In this document: in pieces, positions 35,107-43,993 of the stretch | Layout: every line of letters starts with the position of its first letter | Numbering within the stretch: the stretch's first letter is position 1 | From: a virus | Virus record (IMG/VR): IMGVR_UViG_3300027741_002766 | Location: 44,738-108,737 of that record | DNA length: 64,000 nucleotides | Reading direction: 5' to 3' (one strand) | Translations under genes and position numbers: made by a program | The notes under the pieces: generated by a model | The model's database searches: none | Told to the model about the DNA's origin: nothing | Seen by the model: only the letters and a program-made list of their open reading frames with translations

Positions 35107-37344
35107 ATGGCTACATCACTAACCCCTGAAGAAATCCAAGCCGCATTTGATGCGTACAATGACGAACTGCTGAGAACTGGCAAAGTCACTGCTGAAACAG
35201 CCGAGGCATTTGCGGATGCCAAAGCAGGAGTCAAAAACTACACCTATCAACTGAATCTCAGTCTCAAGCAACTGGGCAATTCCATGCTGGACCTGGGGGA
35301 AGCATTCAAAGATGGTAAACAAGGCGCTTCAGTCTACAACAACAGCATCAAGGCTGGTGCTGATGCAATAGATTCATTTGCTAGTAAATTTGGTATACTG
35401 GGTCGAATCATTGGTGGCCTGATCACAGCCGGTGCCAAGTATGCTGTAGCGGTCAACGAGCAGAGCGACAAACTGTTTGAGAGTTATCAACAACTCAGCA
35501 GAACAGGTGCCGCTGGTGCTTCGGGCATGAAGGGTGTGTTCCAAAGCATGCAGGACTTTGGCTACAACATTGAACAACTGGGTGACTTTGGCAATCTAAT
35601 CAAACAAAATGCAGAGTCCTTGGCTCAGTTTGGTGGCACTGTGGCACAAGGTACTCAGACGTTTGGAGCCGTGGCCAAAGGAATTCAACGTAGCGGATTG
35701 CAAACAGAATTCATGCGCATGGGCATGAAAGTGGATGATATCAATCAAGGCATGGCCGGCTATCTACGTATTACAACTCTTACCGGAACAGCACAACGTA
35801 AATCCAACTCCGAATTAACACAAGGTGCGGCCGAATACATTAGAAACTTAGACACACTGACCAAACTCACAGGCGAAAACGCTGCCACTATTCAGCAAGA
35901 GCGTGAGGCCAGAATGAACGAACAGCGATTTATTGCTGTTCAAACTGAACTAGAAGACAAGGCCATGCAGGCTAGAATGCACGGTGATGAAGCACAGGCC
36001 AAGGCATTTGAAAAACAAATGGACAACAATCAAAGATTGTTGGATATGGCTCCTAAAGAATTGAGATCAGGCTTGATTGGCGCCATGACAGGATTTGTGG
36101 GCTCTAGCAAAGAAGCCGAAGCCTTGTATAGAACCATGCCCCAACTGTTTCAAAAGGTAGCCAGTCAGAGTTTTGAAGCAGGAAAAACGCTAGACATTGG
36201 AGCAAAAGAAGCCTCAGGAGCAATCAGAGGATTTAGAGTACTGGGTAAAGTAGGTGGATTTGACGATACTTTTTCTAGTATGGCTGGATTGAATAAACTC
36301 AAAGTAAAATCACTCAAAGAATCCTATGCTGATCAAGAAAGAATAGCCAACGAACAACAACGAGATCAAGTGGAAAACTTAGACGAGGCTACAGAAGCAC
36401 AAGTGGGCATGCGTCAGGAACAGATGGAAGTTACTCGTGCCATGCAGACCATGATCAACAAGGGCATTGTGCCTGTGACCAAGAGCATGGAAAAACTCAG
36501 TGGTGCTGTGGAAAGTGTGGCCAGCAATACTCCAGGTTCAGGAGCAGAAACAGGCACAGCAGGCAAAGGCCGCGGCGCCGAAGCATCAGGCAGTTGGTGG
36601 TCTAGCATATTTGGTGGTAGCAAAGCAGCCGGAGCACCTGCAGGCAAAACAGCCAATGCTCAAAAGGCCATGGCCTATTTTATTTCGCAAGGCTACACTC
36701 CTGAACAGGCAGCCGGTCTAGTTGGTAATTTGCAGGTAGAGTCAGGTGCTAATCTCAACACCATGGCTGTGGGCGACTCAGGCAAGGCCAAGGGTATTGC
36801 GCAATGGCATCCAGATCGTCAGGCCAACTTTGCCAGATTCTCTGGAAAATCTCTAGAAAAAAGCACACTAGAAGAACAACTAGCATTTATTGCTCACGAA
36901 CTAAAAACCTCCGAGGGTGCGGCTGGTAGCAAACTCAAGGGAGCCAAATCGGCCAGAGAAGCCGCAGCCATCGTTGACAAAATGTATGAACGTAGTTCAG
37001 GAGAGGCAAGAAATCAACGCATGGCCAATGCTGATGCATTACTGGGTGGTATGGGTGCTGTGTCAGGAACTACGGCCACTGGTGCAACTGCACCCAGTGG
37101 ATCATTTGGATCTTTGTATGGTGTACCGCTTGGTGGGCCTAATGATCGATACAAGGCCACAGTAACAGGAGTTGGACCCGATGGCACCAAAACAGGATCA
37201 GCGTCTGCTCAATCTGCGGCAGCGGCGCCTCAAAATGCAAATGATCTGTTGGCTACGCTCATAACCAAAACAGATGAAACGAATGCGCTGATGAAAACCA
37301 ACAACGCCCAAAATCAAAAGTTACTGCAAGTAGCACGTAACTAA
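35107..37344 (+). CDS. Tape-measure-like tail protein with C-terminal tail-lysozyme domain, 745 aa
   Basis: Start ATG 35107 (MATSLTPEEIQAAFDAYNDE) is preferred over an upstream TTG in the gp26 leader. Residues about 60-500 are long amphipathic helices with a hydrophobic patch (GILGRIIGGLITAGAKYAVA, about 100-120) and stretches such as NDELLRTGKVTAETAEAFAD, the style of tail tape measures, which set tail length and pass through the tube. After a Gly/Ala linker, residues about 514-650 contain AMAYFISQGYTPEQAAGLVG, NLQVESGANLNTMAVGD and KGIAQWHPDRQANFARFSG, which match the phage tail-lysozyme domain (Phage_lysozyme2) that cuts peptidoglycan during DNA entry. It may replace both T4 gp29 and the lysozyme part of gp5. 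It is transcribed towards gp20. Confidence 0.78.
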   Translation: MATSLTPEEIQAAFDAYNDELLRTGKVTAETAEAFADAKAGVKNYTYQLNLSLKQLGNSMLDLGEAFKDGKQGASVYNNSIKAGADAIDSFASKFGILGRIIGGLITAGAKYAVAVNEQSDKLFESYQQLSRTGAAGASGMKGVFQSMQDFGYNIEQLGDFGNLIKQNAESLAQFGGTVAQGTQTFGAVAKGIQRSGLQTEFMRMGMKVDDINQGMAGYLRITTLTGTAQRKSNSELTQGAAEYIRNLDTLTKLTGENAATIQQEREARMNEQRFIAVQTELEDKAMQARMHGDEAQAKAFEKQMDNNQRLLDMAPKELRSGLIGAMTGFVGSSKEAEALYRTMPQLFQKVASQSFEAGKTLDIGAKEASGAIRGFRVLGKVGGFDDTFSSMAGLNKLKVKSLKESYADQERIANEQQRDQVENLDEATEAQVGMRQEQMEVTRAMQTMINKGIVPVTKSMEKLSGAVESVASNTPGSGAETGTAGKGRGAEASGSWWSSIFGGSKAAGAPAGKTANAQKAMAYFISQGYTPEQAAGLVGNLQVESGANLNTMAVGDSGKAKGIAQWHPDRQANFARFSGKSLEKSTLEEQLAFIAHELKTSEGAAGSKLKGAKSAREAAAIVDKMYERSSGEARNQRMANADALLGGMGAVSGTTATGATAPSGSFGSLYGVPLGGPNDRYKATVTGVGPDGTKTGSASAQSAAAAPQNANDLLATLITKTDETNALMKTNNAQNQKLLQVARN

Positions 37345-37347
37345 CGA

Positions 37348-37353
37348 TAAATA
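37348..37353 (+). promoter_or_regulatory. TAAATA element 7 nt before gp20
   Basis: GATAAATAATACACTATG: the late core lies in the 16-nt gap between the tape-measure-like stop and the gp20 ATG. No Shine-Dalgarno sequence is present in that gap. Confidence 0.55.
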
Positions 37354-37360
37354 ATACACT

Positions 37361-39139
37361 ATGGCTGGATGGCGAAAATATTTTAAAGTGGCTGACCTCT
37401 CAGGTCAGATGAGCCCTATTTCGGGTGGTAGAGATGCGGGCTTGCCCGGATATCCACGAAACGATGGTCGTGGATCAAATCTAGCACAGACTGATTTTGC
37501 ATTCCGTAACTATGCCAGCCGACTGCCAGAAGTGTATTCTGGGCACCCTAATCGAATTGAACGCTACAATCAATATGAAAACATGGACGCTGACTCAGAA
37601 GTCAATGCATGTTTAGATATTATCGCCGAGTTCTCCACACAACTCAATGACGACAACAACACTCCATTTGAGATACAGTATTCAGATGAACCCACTGACC
37701 ACGAAATTGAGATCATCCGCAAGCAGATGCAACAGTGGACCAAACTCAACAAACTAGATCAGCGCATCTTCAAACTGTTCCGTAACACCATCAAGTACGG
37801 TGATCAAATCTTTGTGCGTGATCCAGAAACATTTGAAATGTACTGGGTAGACATGTCAAAAGTCAGCCGAGTAATTGTAAACGAATCGGAAGGCAAGCGT
37901 CCTGAGCAGTACATCATTAGAGATATCAATCCCAACTTTCAAAACTTGACAGTGGCAGCCAAGACCACCACAGATTTCATGGTTAATCCGCCCACAGGTG
38001 GTGGTTATCAGCAGGGTTCGGGCTATACCATGCCCAACACTGCCATGACAGGAACCAGTAGATTTAGCCGTGCTGTGAACGAGACCTGTATTGATGCCAA
38101 ACACGTGGTGCATCTTTCCATGAATGAAGGCTTAGACACGTTTTGGCCCTTTGGCAAGTCAATCCTGGAAAACATTTTCAAAGTATTCAAGCAGAAAGAA
38201 CTGCTGGAAGATGCGTTACTAATCTATCGTGTGCAACGTGCTCCTGAGCGCAGAGTGTTCAAGATTGACGTGGGCAACATGCCATCACACCTGGCCATGC
38301 AATTTGTGGAACGTGTGAAAAATGAAATGCACCAACGCAGAATACCCACATACGGTGGCGGTGGTGGCAACATCATGGATTCAAGTTACAATCCATTGAG
38401 TATCAACGAAGACTTCTTTTTCCCCACAGGTGCTGATGGACGTGGCTCTAGTGTAGATGTATTACCGGGCGGTCAAAATCTAGGCGAAATCGACGATTTA
38501 AAGTACTTCAACAACAAAATGGCTCGTGGTTTACGTGTGCCGTCAAGTTACTTGCCCACTGCGCCTGACGACTCCGAGCGCACCATGCAGGACGGCAAAG
38601 TGGGTACGGCCTTGATTCAAGAGTATAGATTCAACCAGTATTGCGAGCGACTGCAAGCACTTATCATGCAGAAACTTGATGATGAATTTAAGATGTTCCT
38701 GCGCTGGAGAGGCTTCAACATTGATGCTGGCCTGTTCCAACTCAAGTTCAACCCACCACAAAACTTTGCCAGTTATCGTCAGGCTGAGATGGACACAGCA
38801 CGTATCAGCAGTTTTACCAGTCTGGAGCAGTTGCCTTACATGAGCAAACGTTTTATGCTAGAGCGTTTCTTGGGTCTCAGCAAGGACGAAATTGAAAGAA
38901 ACGAAACAATGTGGCGTGAAGAACGTGACCGACCTGAACTGCAAACCACACAAGGGCAGGACCTACGCTCAATTGGTATTACTCCAGCAGGTATGGAAAC
39001 TGATATTGCCACAGGTGAAGAAATGGCCAATCTACAGGCACCTGCCGCAGAAGGTGGCTTGCCAGCCGCACCTGCAGGCGGTGTAGGTGGTACTATACCG
39101 GGCGTTCAAGCACCGGCGGCCGCACCGGCGGGATTATAA
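37361..39139 (+). CDS. 20: Portal vertex protein gp20, 592 aa
   Basis: gp20 forms the dodecameric portal at one capsid vertex through which DNA is packaged and ejected. The sequence is clearly of the T4-like gp20 family: NRIERYNQYENMDADSEVNA (about residues 67-86), LFRNTIKYGDQIFVRDPETF (about 144-163), LLIYRVQRAPERRVFKIDVG and ARGLRVPSSYLPTAPDDSER are its usual landmarks. Length is similar to T4 gp20 (524 aa), plus an Ala/Pro/Gly-rich C-terminal tail of about 45 residues. Its TAA stop lies inside TATAAATA, directly before an HNH endonuclease gene inserted between gp20 and the rest of the head cluster. Confidence 0.94.
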   Translation: MAGWRKYFKVADLSGQMSPISGGRDAGLPGYPRNDGRGSNLAQTDFAFRNYASRLPEVYSGHPNRIERYNQYENMDADSEVNACLDIIAEFSTQLNDDNNTPFEIQYSDEPTDHEIEIIRKQMQQWTKLNKLDQRIFKLFRNTIKYGDQIFVRDPETFEMYWVDMSKVSRVIVNESEGKRPEQYIIRDINPNFQNLTVAAKTTTDFMVNPPTGGGYQQGSGYTMPNTAMTGTSRFSRAVNETCIDAKHVVHLSMNEGLDTFWPFGKSILENIFKVFKQKELLEDALLIYRVQRAPERRVFKIDVGNMPSHLAMQFVERVKNEMHQRRIPTYGGGGGNIMDSSYNPLSINEDFFFPTGADGRGSSVDVLPGGQNLGEIDDLKYFNNKMARGLRVPSSYLPTAPDDSERTMQDGKVGTALIQEYRFNQYCERLQALIMQKLDDEFKMFLRWRGFNIDAGLFQLKFNPPQNFASYRQAEMDTARISSFTSLEQLPYMSKRFMLERFLGLSKDEIERNETMWREERDRPELQTTQGQDLRSIGITPAGMETDIATGEEMANLQAPAAEGGLPAAPAGGVGGTIPGVQAPAAAPAGL

Positions 39140-39142
39140 ATA
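39135..39142 (+). promoter_or_regulatory. Perfect late promoter core TATAAATA over the gp20 stop codon
   Basis: TATAAATA matches the T4 late consensus exactly. It overlaps the gp20 stop and ends 4 nt before the HNH endonuclease ATG (39147). Confidence 0.6.
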
Positions 39143-39146
39143 CAGC

Positions 39147-39806
39147 ATGAACAATTATCGTAAGATATACAAAAATCATTATGGTAAAATTCCAACTGAT
39201 GAAACCGGAAGATCTTACGAAATTCATCACATTGACGGTAATCATACCAACAACAATATTAGTAATCTTAAATTAGTTACAATTCAAGAACATTACAATA
39301 TTCATTATTCTCAGCAAGATTGGGGAGCCTGTCAAGCAATAGCAATTCGCATGGAAATTGATCATGCTACTATTTCTGACATGGCAAGAAAATCCAGTTT
39401 GGCTAGAGTTGCTAAAGGGACTCATCCATTTTCTGGACCAGCACAGAATCTTAAAAAAGTAGCGAATGGAACGCACCCATCAAAAATTAGGATGGAAAAC
39501 AGAACACATAATTTTTTGGGTGAGAATCACCCAATGAAAGTGGCTTCGGCAAACGGAACCCATCATTTTAGTAGTAAAAAACTTGAAGAGTTAAAACAAA
39601 CCAATCCTGACAAATTTGCAAAAATTTGTAAACAACGATCAGATACTGCGTTTCAACGAATAGCAAATGGAACCCATGCTGGTGTTAAAATATTTTCTAC
39701 CTACCACACTTGTCCACATTGTGGCAAACAGGGAAAAGGTGCTATTATGTATAGATTTCATTATGATAATTGTAAAACAATAAAGAAACTAAATATTGAA
39801 TTATGA
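39147..39806 (+). CDS. HNH homing endonuclease with C-terminal zinc finger, 219 aa
   Basis: I use ATG 39147 (MNNYRKIYKNHYGKIPTDET), after the gp20 stop. The HNH nuclease core is YEIHHIDGNHTNNNISNLKL (residues 24-43) followed by VTIQEHYNIHY. The middle part has repeated GTHPF/GTHPS/ENHPM/GTHHF units like NUMOD-type DNA-binding modules (about 90-155). The C-terminus has CPHCGKQGKGAIMYRFHYDN followed by C, a CxxC...H...C zinc finger like that of the GIY-YIG endonuclease at 44088. The gene is visibly AT-rich compared with its neighbours and sits free-standing between gp20 and the small head gene, as expected of a mobile element. Its stop overlaps the next start (ATGA). Confidence 0.87.
   Translation: MNNYRKIYKNHYGKIPTDETGRSYEIHHIDGNHTNNNISNLKLVTIQEHYNIHYSQQDWGACQAIAIRMEIDHATISDMARKSSLARVAKGTHPFSGPAQNLKKVANGTHPSKIRMENRTHNFLGENHPMKVASANGTHHFSSKKLEELKQTNPDKFAKICKQRSDTAFQRIANGTHAGVKIFSTYHTCPHCGKQGKGAIMYRFHYDNCKTIKKLNIEL
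39790..39795 (+). promoter_or_regulatory. TAAATA element 7 nt before the 72-aa head-cluster gene
   Basis: CTAAATATTGAATTATG lies inside the last codons of the HNH gene and places the late core 7 nt before ATG 39803, so the downstream gene keeps its own element despite the insertion. Confidence 0.45.
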
Positions 39807-40021
39807 TCCTGAATGAAATTTACGACCGAGCGCCAGCAGGCTATCAAGATGTTGCAGCCGACAACACACAGCCCCACCTGGGTCAATTGCGTAAAACCAA
39901 ACTCACTCTCAAGCAGTTGAACAAACTGCGCAGAATGCAGGATACTCGTACCTATGAGTATGCGGAAAAACTCAAACTAATCCGCAAACAGTATGCACCG
40001 CCAGCACAGCCTGCCCTGTAA
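39803..40021 (+). CDS. Small basic protein in the head cluster, 72 aa
   Basis: It starts MILNEIYDRAPAGYQDVAAD. The C-terminal half is basic and helical (TKLTLKQLNKLRRMQDTRTY, then EYAEKLKLIRKQY), ending in a Pro/Ala tail. It sits between the gp20/HNH pair and the prohead core gene, where T4 has gp67/gp68. It may be a minor head or core protein, but I do not recognise the family. It couples to the HNH gene by ATGA. After it comes a 121-nt leader with a late promoter for the next gene. Confidence 0.68.
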   Translation: MILNEIYDRAPAGYQDVAADNTQPHLGQLRKTKLTLKQLNKLRRMQDTRTYEYAEKLKLIRKQYAPPAQPAL

Positions 40022-40080
40022 AAAAACTGTCATTTCTGACAAAAAACCCACCATAAACCGCTAAGTTTTTGCCTTCTAAG

Positions 40081-40086
40081 TAAATA
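40081..40086 (+). promoter_or_regulatory. Late-type promoter TAAATA for the prohead gene cluster
   Basis: GTAAATATAGG lies 56 nt before the prohead core gene. A longer leader separates it from the ATG, with a TCTGCC-ATGAG-GGCAGA hairpin at 40097-40113 and AGGAG 5 nt before the start. It probably drives the core protein, gp21, gp22 and gp23. Confidence 0.55.
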
Positions 40087-40096
40087 TAGGTATAGA

Positions 40097-40113
40097 TCTG
40101 CCATGAGGGCAGA
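40097..40113 (+). other. Leader hairpin upstream of the prohead core gene
   Basis: TCTGCC-ATGAG-GGCAGA is a perfect 6-bp stem in the 5' leader between the late element and the ribosome-binding site. It could stabilise the mRNA or modulate expression. A second stem, TGTCA-TTTC-TGACA, flanked by A-runs, lies at about 40029-40042. Confidence 0.35.
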
Positions 40114-40142
40114 ACTACCCAACATACCCTTTAGGAGCCATA

Positions 40143-40967
40143 ATGAGCAAAAACCGTTTTGAACAATTGATCGAATACGTGATCAATGATGAAGAAGCCA
40201 AAGCAAAAGAACTTTTCCACCAAATCGTTGTGGAAAAGAGCCGCGCTATCTATGAAGACCTCATGGATGAAGACGAGTCCAAAGACGATCTCGAAGAAGA
40301 CAATGCCATGGGCGAAGAGCCCACTGAAGTTGACACAGACATGAGCGAAAGCCTTGGTGGCAGCCAAGCCCAAGACATGATCGACGATGTGGAAATGGAA
40401 GAGCAAGGCATGAGCGAAGGCGAAGACGACGTTGAGTTTGACGACAAGGCTGAAAAAGCCGGCCATGAAATGACTCACGACATTGAAGATATGCATGATG
40501 ACGGCGAACTTGAAAATCGCGTGGTTGACCTGGAAGACAAATTAGACGAACTCATGGCCGAATTTGAAGCCATGATGGACGGTGGTGATGCTAAAGACAT
40601 GGGCGACACACCCGACATGACTGACATCGAAGTCCAAAACGACGAGTTTGAAACTGAAGGCATGATGCCAATGGAAGAAGCCATTAACCTCAAGCAAGTA
40701 CACCCCAAAGTTACCACACAGGAAGCACCTGGTACCAACTCTAAGTCTACTATCGCTGCCAATTCAGGCGCACGTGGCGCAATGGCACAACCAGTCAAAA
40801 TGACTGGTGATACAGCACAAGGTCGTCCTGCTCCAACTGCCAAGGACTTGATTGGCAAAGTAGGTAACTCACCTGCTCAAGGCACACAAAGTCCCAAGGC
40901 AGCACCCAAGGCAGTGACCACACAAGCCGCAGGTGTAAACACACGCACACCGTTTCCCAAGGGCTAA
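40143..40967 (+). CDS. Prohead core protein, gp67/gp68-like, 274 aa
   Basis: A very acidic protein. A short helical N-terminus FEQLIEYVINDEEAKAKELF (residues 6-25) followed by HQIVVEKSRAIYEDLMDED has the form of T4 gp67 (internal prohead core protein), whose N-terminal helix is followed by a Glu/Asp-rich tail. Here the Asp/Glu/Met-rich middle runs to about residue 180 and the C-terminus is Thr/Ala/Pro-rich. It lies directly before gp21, the T4 order of core genes. Such proteins are cut by gp21 and lost or retained as internal peptides during head maturation. AGGAG precedes the ATG. Confidence 0.75.
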   Translation: MSKNRFEQLIEYVINDEEAKAKELFHQIVVEKSRAIYEDLMDEDESKDDLEEDNAMGEEPTEVDTDMSESLGGSQAQDMIDDVEMEEQGMSEGEDDVEFDDKAEKAGHEMTHDIEDMHDDGELENRVVDLEDKLDELMAEFEAMMDGGDAKDMGDTPDMTDIEVQNDEFETEGMMPMEEAINLKQVHPKVTTQEAPGTNSKSTIAANSGARGAMAQPVKMTGDTAQGRPAPTAKDLIGKVGNSPAQGTQSPKAAPKAVTTQAAGVNTRTPFPKG

Positions 40968-40973
40968 TCTGTC

Positions 40974-41621
40974 ATGAGATACCTACAAGAGCATTTGAAC
41001 TTTAATCAGGCCAAGATTCGCGTCTTGGTCGAAGATGCTCCTGACGGCAAAGGCCCTTTCAATGGCAAGAACTTGTACATGGAAGGCATCTGTATCGAAG
41101 GCGGAGTAAAAAACGCCAACGAACGGGTGTATCCTGTGCATGAAATTGCCAAGGCCGTGGACACTATCAACAAACAAGTGGTAGAAGGCTACAGCGTGAT
41201 GGGCGAAGTAGATCACCCAGAAGATCTCAAAATCAACTTGGATCGCGTGAGTCATACCATTGACAAAATGTGGATGGATGGCCCTTGCGGTTATGGCAAG
41301 TTGAGAATTATTCCAACGCCAATGGGACAACTGGTCAAGACCATGTTGGACTCAGGTGTCAAACTAGGAGTTTCGAGCCGTGGTTCCGGTAACGTGAACG
41401 ACGGCAACGGACATGTCAGTGACTTTGAAATTGTCACTGTCGATGTTGTTGCTCAACCCAGCGCCCCACATGCTTATCCCAAGGCCATCTATGAAGGACT
41501 TCTCAACATGAAGTACGGACATAGAGTCATGGAAGTGGCGAGAGATGCCGGCAAGGACAGCAAGGTACAGAGATATTTGCAGAACGAGGTAACTCGTTTG
41601 ATCAAAGATCTCAAAATATAA
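40974..41621 (+). CDS. 21: Prohead maturation protease gp21, 215 aa
   Basis: gp21 is the serine protease (herpesvirus-assemblin-like fold) that cleaves scaffold and capsid proteins after prohead assembly. The conserved GEVDHPEDL gives His81 and LGVSSRGSGNVND gives Ser134/Ser135; the spacing is as in T4 gp21 (212 aa). The N-terminal region (IRVLVEDAPDGKGPFNGKNL) and INLDRVSHTIDKMWMDG also fit. The start at 40974 is 6 nt after the core gene; it has no strong Shine-Dalgarno sequence and may be translated by reinitiation. Confidence 0.93.
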   Translation: MRYLQEHLNFNQAKIRVLVEDAPDGKGPFNGKNLYMEGICIEGGVKNANERVYPVHEIAKAVDTINKQVVEGYSVMGEVDHPEDLKINLDRVSHTIDKMWMDGPCGYGKLRIIPTPMGQLVKTMLDSGVKLGVSSRGSGNVNDGNGHVSDFEIVTVDVVAQPSAPHAYPKAIYEGLLNMKYGHRVMEVARDAGKDSKVQRYLQNEVTRLIKDLKI

Positions 41622-41632
41622 GGAGTAAAAGC

Positions 41633-42733
41633 ATGCTAGATGCTATTAAACCATTGCTTGATAGTGAACTGATCAACGAGGAAACTCGCAGTGCTATTAG
41701 TGAGGCTTGGGAAGCCAAGTTAACTGAAGCACGTGAACAAGTTCGCGCAGAACTCCGCGAGGAATTTGCGCAACGCTATGAGCATGACAAATCAGTAATG
41801 GTGGAAGCCTTAGACAAAATGGTAACAGAAGGTCTTGCCGCAGAAGTTCAAGCCGTGGCTGCTGAAAAGCAGGCGCTGGCCGAAGACCGCGTTAAGTTCC
41901 AAGTCAAGATCAAAGAAGATGCAACTAAATTCAACAGTTTCATGGTCACAAAATTGGCAGAAGAAATTAGCGAACTGCGCAGAGATCGCAAGATGCACAC
42001 AGAAGGACTGGGTAAACTGGAAAACTTTGTGGTACATGCATTGGCCCGTGAAATTCAAGAATTTGCAACAGACAAACGTGACGTGGTGGAAACCAAGGTT
42101 CGTTTGGTGCGTGAAGCACGTGGTCAACTGGAAGGTCTCAAAGCACGTTTCGTCAAGGAAAGTGCCGAGAAGATGAGCCAGGCTGTTAGCCGTCACCTCA
42201 AGGCAGAACTCACACAATTACATGAAGACATCCAAATTGCTCGCGAGAACAATTTTGGTCGTCGTATCTTTGAAGCATACGCAGCCGAATTTGGTGCTAC
42301 TCATCTCAATGAGAAAGCCGAAGTTCGTAAACTGCACGATATGATTGCCAACAAAGATCATCAATTGAGTGAAGCCATCCGACTCACACAGAGAGCAAAA
42401 ACTCTGGTTGAGTCCAAAGAACGTGAAATACGTATTATCAAGGAATCCAATGTGCGTCAAAACACTCTGGACGATTTGCTTGCACCTCTCAACGAAGAGA
42501 AGCGTGAGACAATGCGTAATTTACTCGAAAGCGTACAAACAGCCCGTCTGAATGCCGCATTTGAAAAGTATCTACCAGCCGTACTGGCCGAAGGCCGTTC
42601 AACAAGTAGCCGCAAAGTGATTGTTGAAAATGTGTCGGAAGTAACTGGTGATAAAACTGCCCGAAGCCACGTAGAAGATAATGTTGAAGACAACAGCAAC
42701 GTTATTGCTATCAAGCGCCTGGCAGGCCTCTAA
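41633..42733 (+). CDS. 22: Prohead scaffold protein gp22, 366 aa
   Basis: gp22 is the main scaffold on which gp23 assembles; it is degraded by gp21 during maturation. The protein is almost entirely helical and charged, with long coiled coils (VEALDKMVTEGLAAEVQAVA; LREEFAQRYEHDKSV), as expected for a scaffold. Length is close to T4 gp22 (269 aa) but extended. AAGGAG lies before the ATG, and it sits between gp21 and gp23 as in T4. Assignment is by position and coiled-coil character. Confidence 0.88.
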   Translation: MLDAIKPLLDSELINEETRSAISEAWEAKLTEAREQVRAELREEFAQRYEHDKSVMVEALDKMVTEGLAAEVQAVAAEKQALAEDRVKFQVKIKEDATKFNSFMVTKLAEEISELRRDRKMHTEGLGKLENFVVHALAREIQEFATDKRDVVETKVRLVREARGQLEGLKARFVKESAEKMSQAVSRHLKAELTQLHEDIQIARENNFGRRIFEAYAAEFGATHLNEKAEVRKLHDMIANKDHQLSEAIRLTQRAKTLVESKEREIRIIKESNVRQNTLDDLLAPLNEEKRETMRNLLESVQTARLNAAFEKYLPAVLAEGRSTSSRKVIVENVSEVTGDKTARSHVEDNVEDNSNVIAIKRLAGL

Positions 42734-42754
42734 ACAAAGAAAAAGGAGACAGAA

Positions 42755-43966
42755 ATGTCAGAACAATTATTAGAAAGCCGCTGGGGCGAAACCAAAGAAG
42801 CATTGCTTGAAGGTTTGAACGGTTCCAAGCGCAACAGCATGAGTGTTATCCTCGAAAACACTCGCAAGTACTTGAAGGAAAACGCAAGTGGTGGTTCAAC
42901 AGGCTCTGGTAACATTGCCACATTGAACCGCGTGATTTTGCCAGTGATCCGTCGTGTGATGCCAACAGTTATTGCTAACGAGTTGGTGGGCGTTCAGCCA
43001 ATGACAGGCCCAGTTGGTCAAATCCACACATTACGTGTGCGTTATGCCAACTCAATGACTGACAACAGTCCAGCGCAGACCAGCACTGCGGCCGGTCAAG
43101 AAGCATTGAGCCCATTCTTGATTGCTCAAGCATATTCTTCAGCATCTAGCGTTACTGCTGGTGTTGTTGACCCAACACAGAACATCTACTCTGGTGCTAA
43201 CACATCAGTTCTAGAAGGTTCTGGTGGTCGTCAAATTTCCGTGCAAATCTTGAAGCAGGCTGTTGAAGCCAAGACTCGCAAGTTGCAAGCACGTTGGACT
43301 TTTGAAGCCGCTCAAGACGCACAAGCAATGCATGGTATCGACGTAGAAGCCGAAATCATGGCCGCTTTGGCTCAAGAGATCACTGCTGAAATCGACCAAG
43401 AGATTCTTTTGAGTCTCCGTAGTTTGGCTTCAACTGAGTACACATACAACCAAGCAACTGTTTCAGGTACTGCTACATTCGTTGGTGACGAGCATGCCGC
43501 ATTGGCAGTTTTGATCAACCGTGTTGCTAACTTGATCGCCCAACGCACACGTCGTGGCGCAGGTAACTACGCTGTTGTGTCTTCAGCAAGTTTGACAGTG
43601 TTGCAATCTGCAACTACTTCTGCTTTTGCACGTACTACAGAAGGTACATTCGAAGCACCTACAAACACCAAGTTTGTTGGTACATTGAACGGCGCAATGC
43701 GTGTGTTCGTTGACTCTTATGCAAGTGACACAACTCCTGTGTTGGTTGGTTACAAGGGTTCTTCAGAAGCAGACGCTCCAGCATTCTACTGCCCATACAT
43801 TCCTTTGATGTCAAGTGGTGTTGTGTTGGATCCCACAACCTTTGAACCAGTTGTGTCATTCATGACACGCTACGGGTTTATCGAACTCACTAACACCGCA
43901 TCGTCTTTTGGCAATGCTGGCGATTATGTGGGAGAGATAGCCGTTTCGAATCTGAGTTTCTCCTAA
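42755..43966 (+). CDS. 23: Major capsid protein gp23, 403 aa
   Basis: gp23 forms the hexamers of the T4-like capsid. The N-terminus is MSEQLLESRWGETKEALLEG, and the HK97-type core has ATLNRVILPVIRRVMPTVIA, NELVGVQPMTGPVGQIHTLR and FVGTLNGAMRVFVDSYASDT. A gp21-type cleavage site (L/I)xE is visible as LKE at residues 40-42, followed by a Gly/Ser/Thr-rich segment; cutting there would remove a 42-residue propeptide. An alternative ILE lies at 32-34. At 403 aa it is shorter than T4 gp23 (521 aa). AAGGAG lies 8 nt before ATG, and a strong intrinsic terminator follows the gene. Confidence 0.94.
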   Translation: MSEQLLESRWGETKEALLEGLNGSKRNSMSVILENTRKYLKENASGGSTGSGNIATLNRVILPVIRRVMPTVIANELVGVQPMTGPVGQIHTLRVRYANSMTDNSPAQTSTAAGQEALSPFLIAQAYSSASSVTAGVVDPTQNIYSGANTSVLEGSGGRQISVQILKQAVEAKTRKLQARWTFEAAQDAQAMHGIDVEAEIMAALAQEITAEIDQEILLSLRSLASTEYTYNQATVSGTATFVGDEHAALAVLINRVANLIAQRTRRGAGNYAVVSSASLTVLQSATTSAFARTTEGTFEAPTNTKFVGTLNGAMRVFVDSYASDTTPVLVGYKGSSEADAPAFYCPYIPLMSSGVVLDPTTFEPVVSFMTRYGFIELTNTASSFGNAGDYVGEIAVSNLSFS

Positions 43967-43993
43967 GATTTACTCAGTTCGCAAATGCAACTC

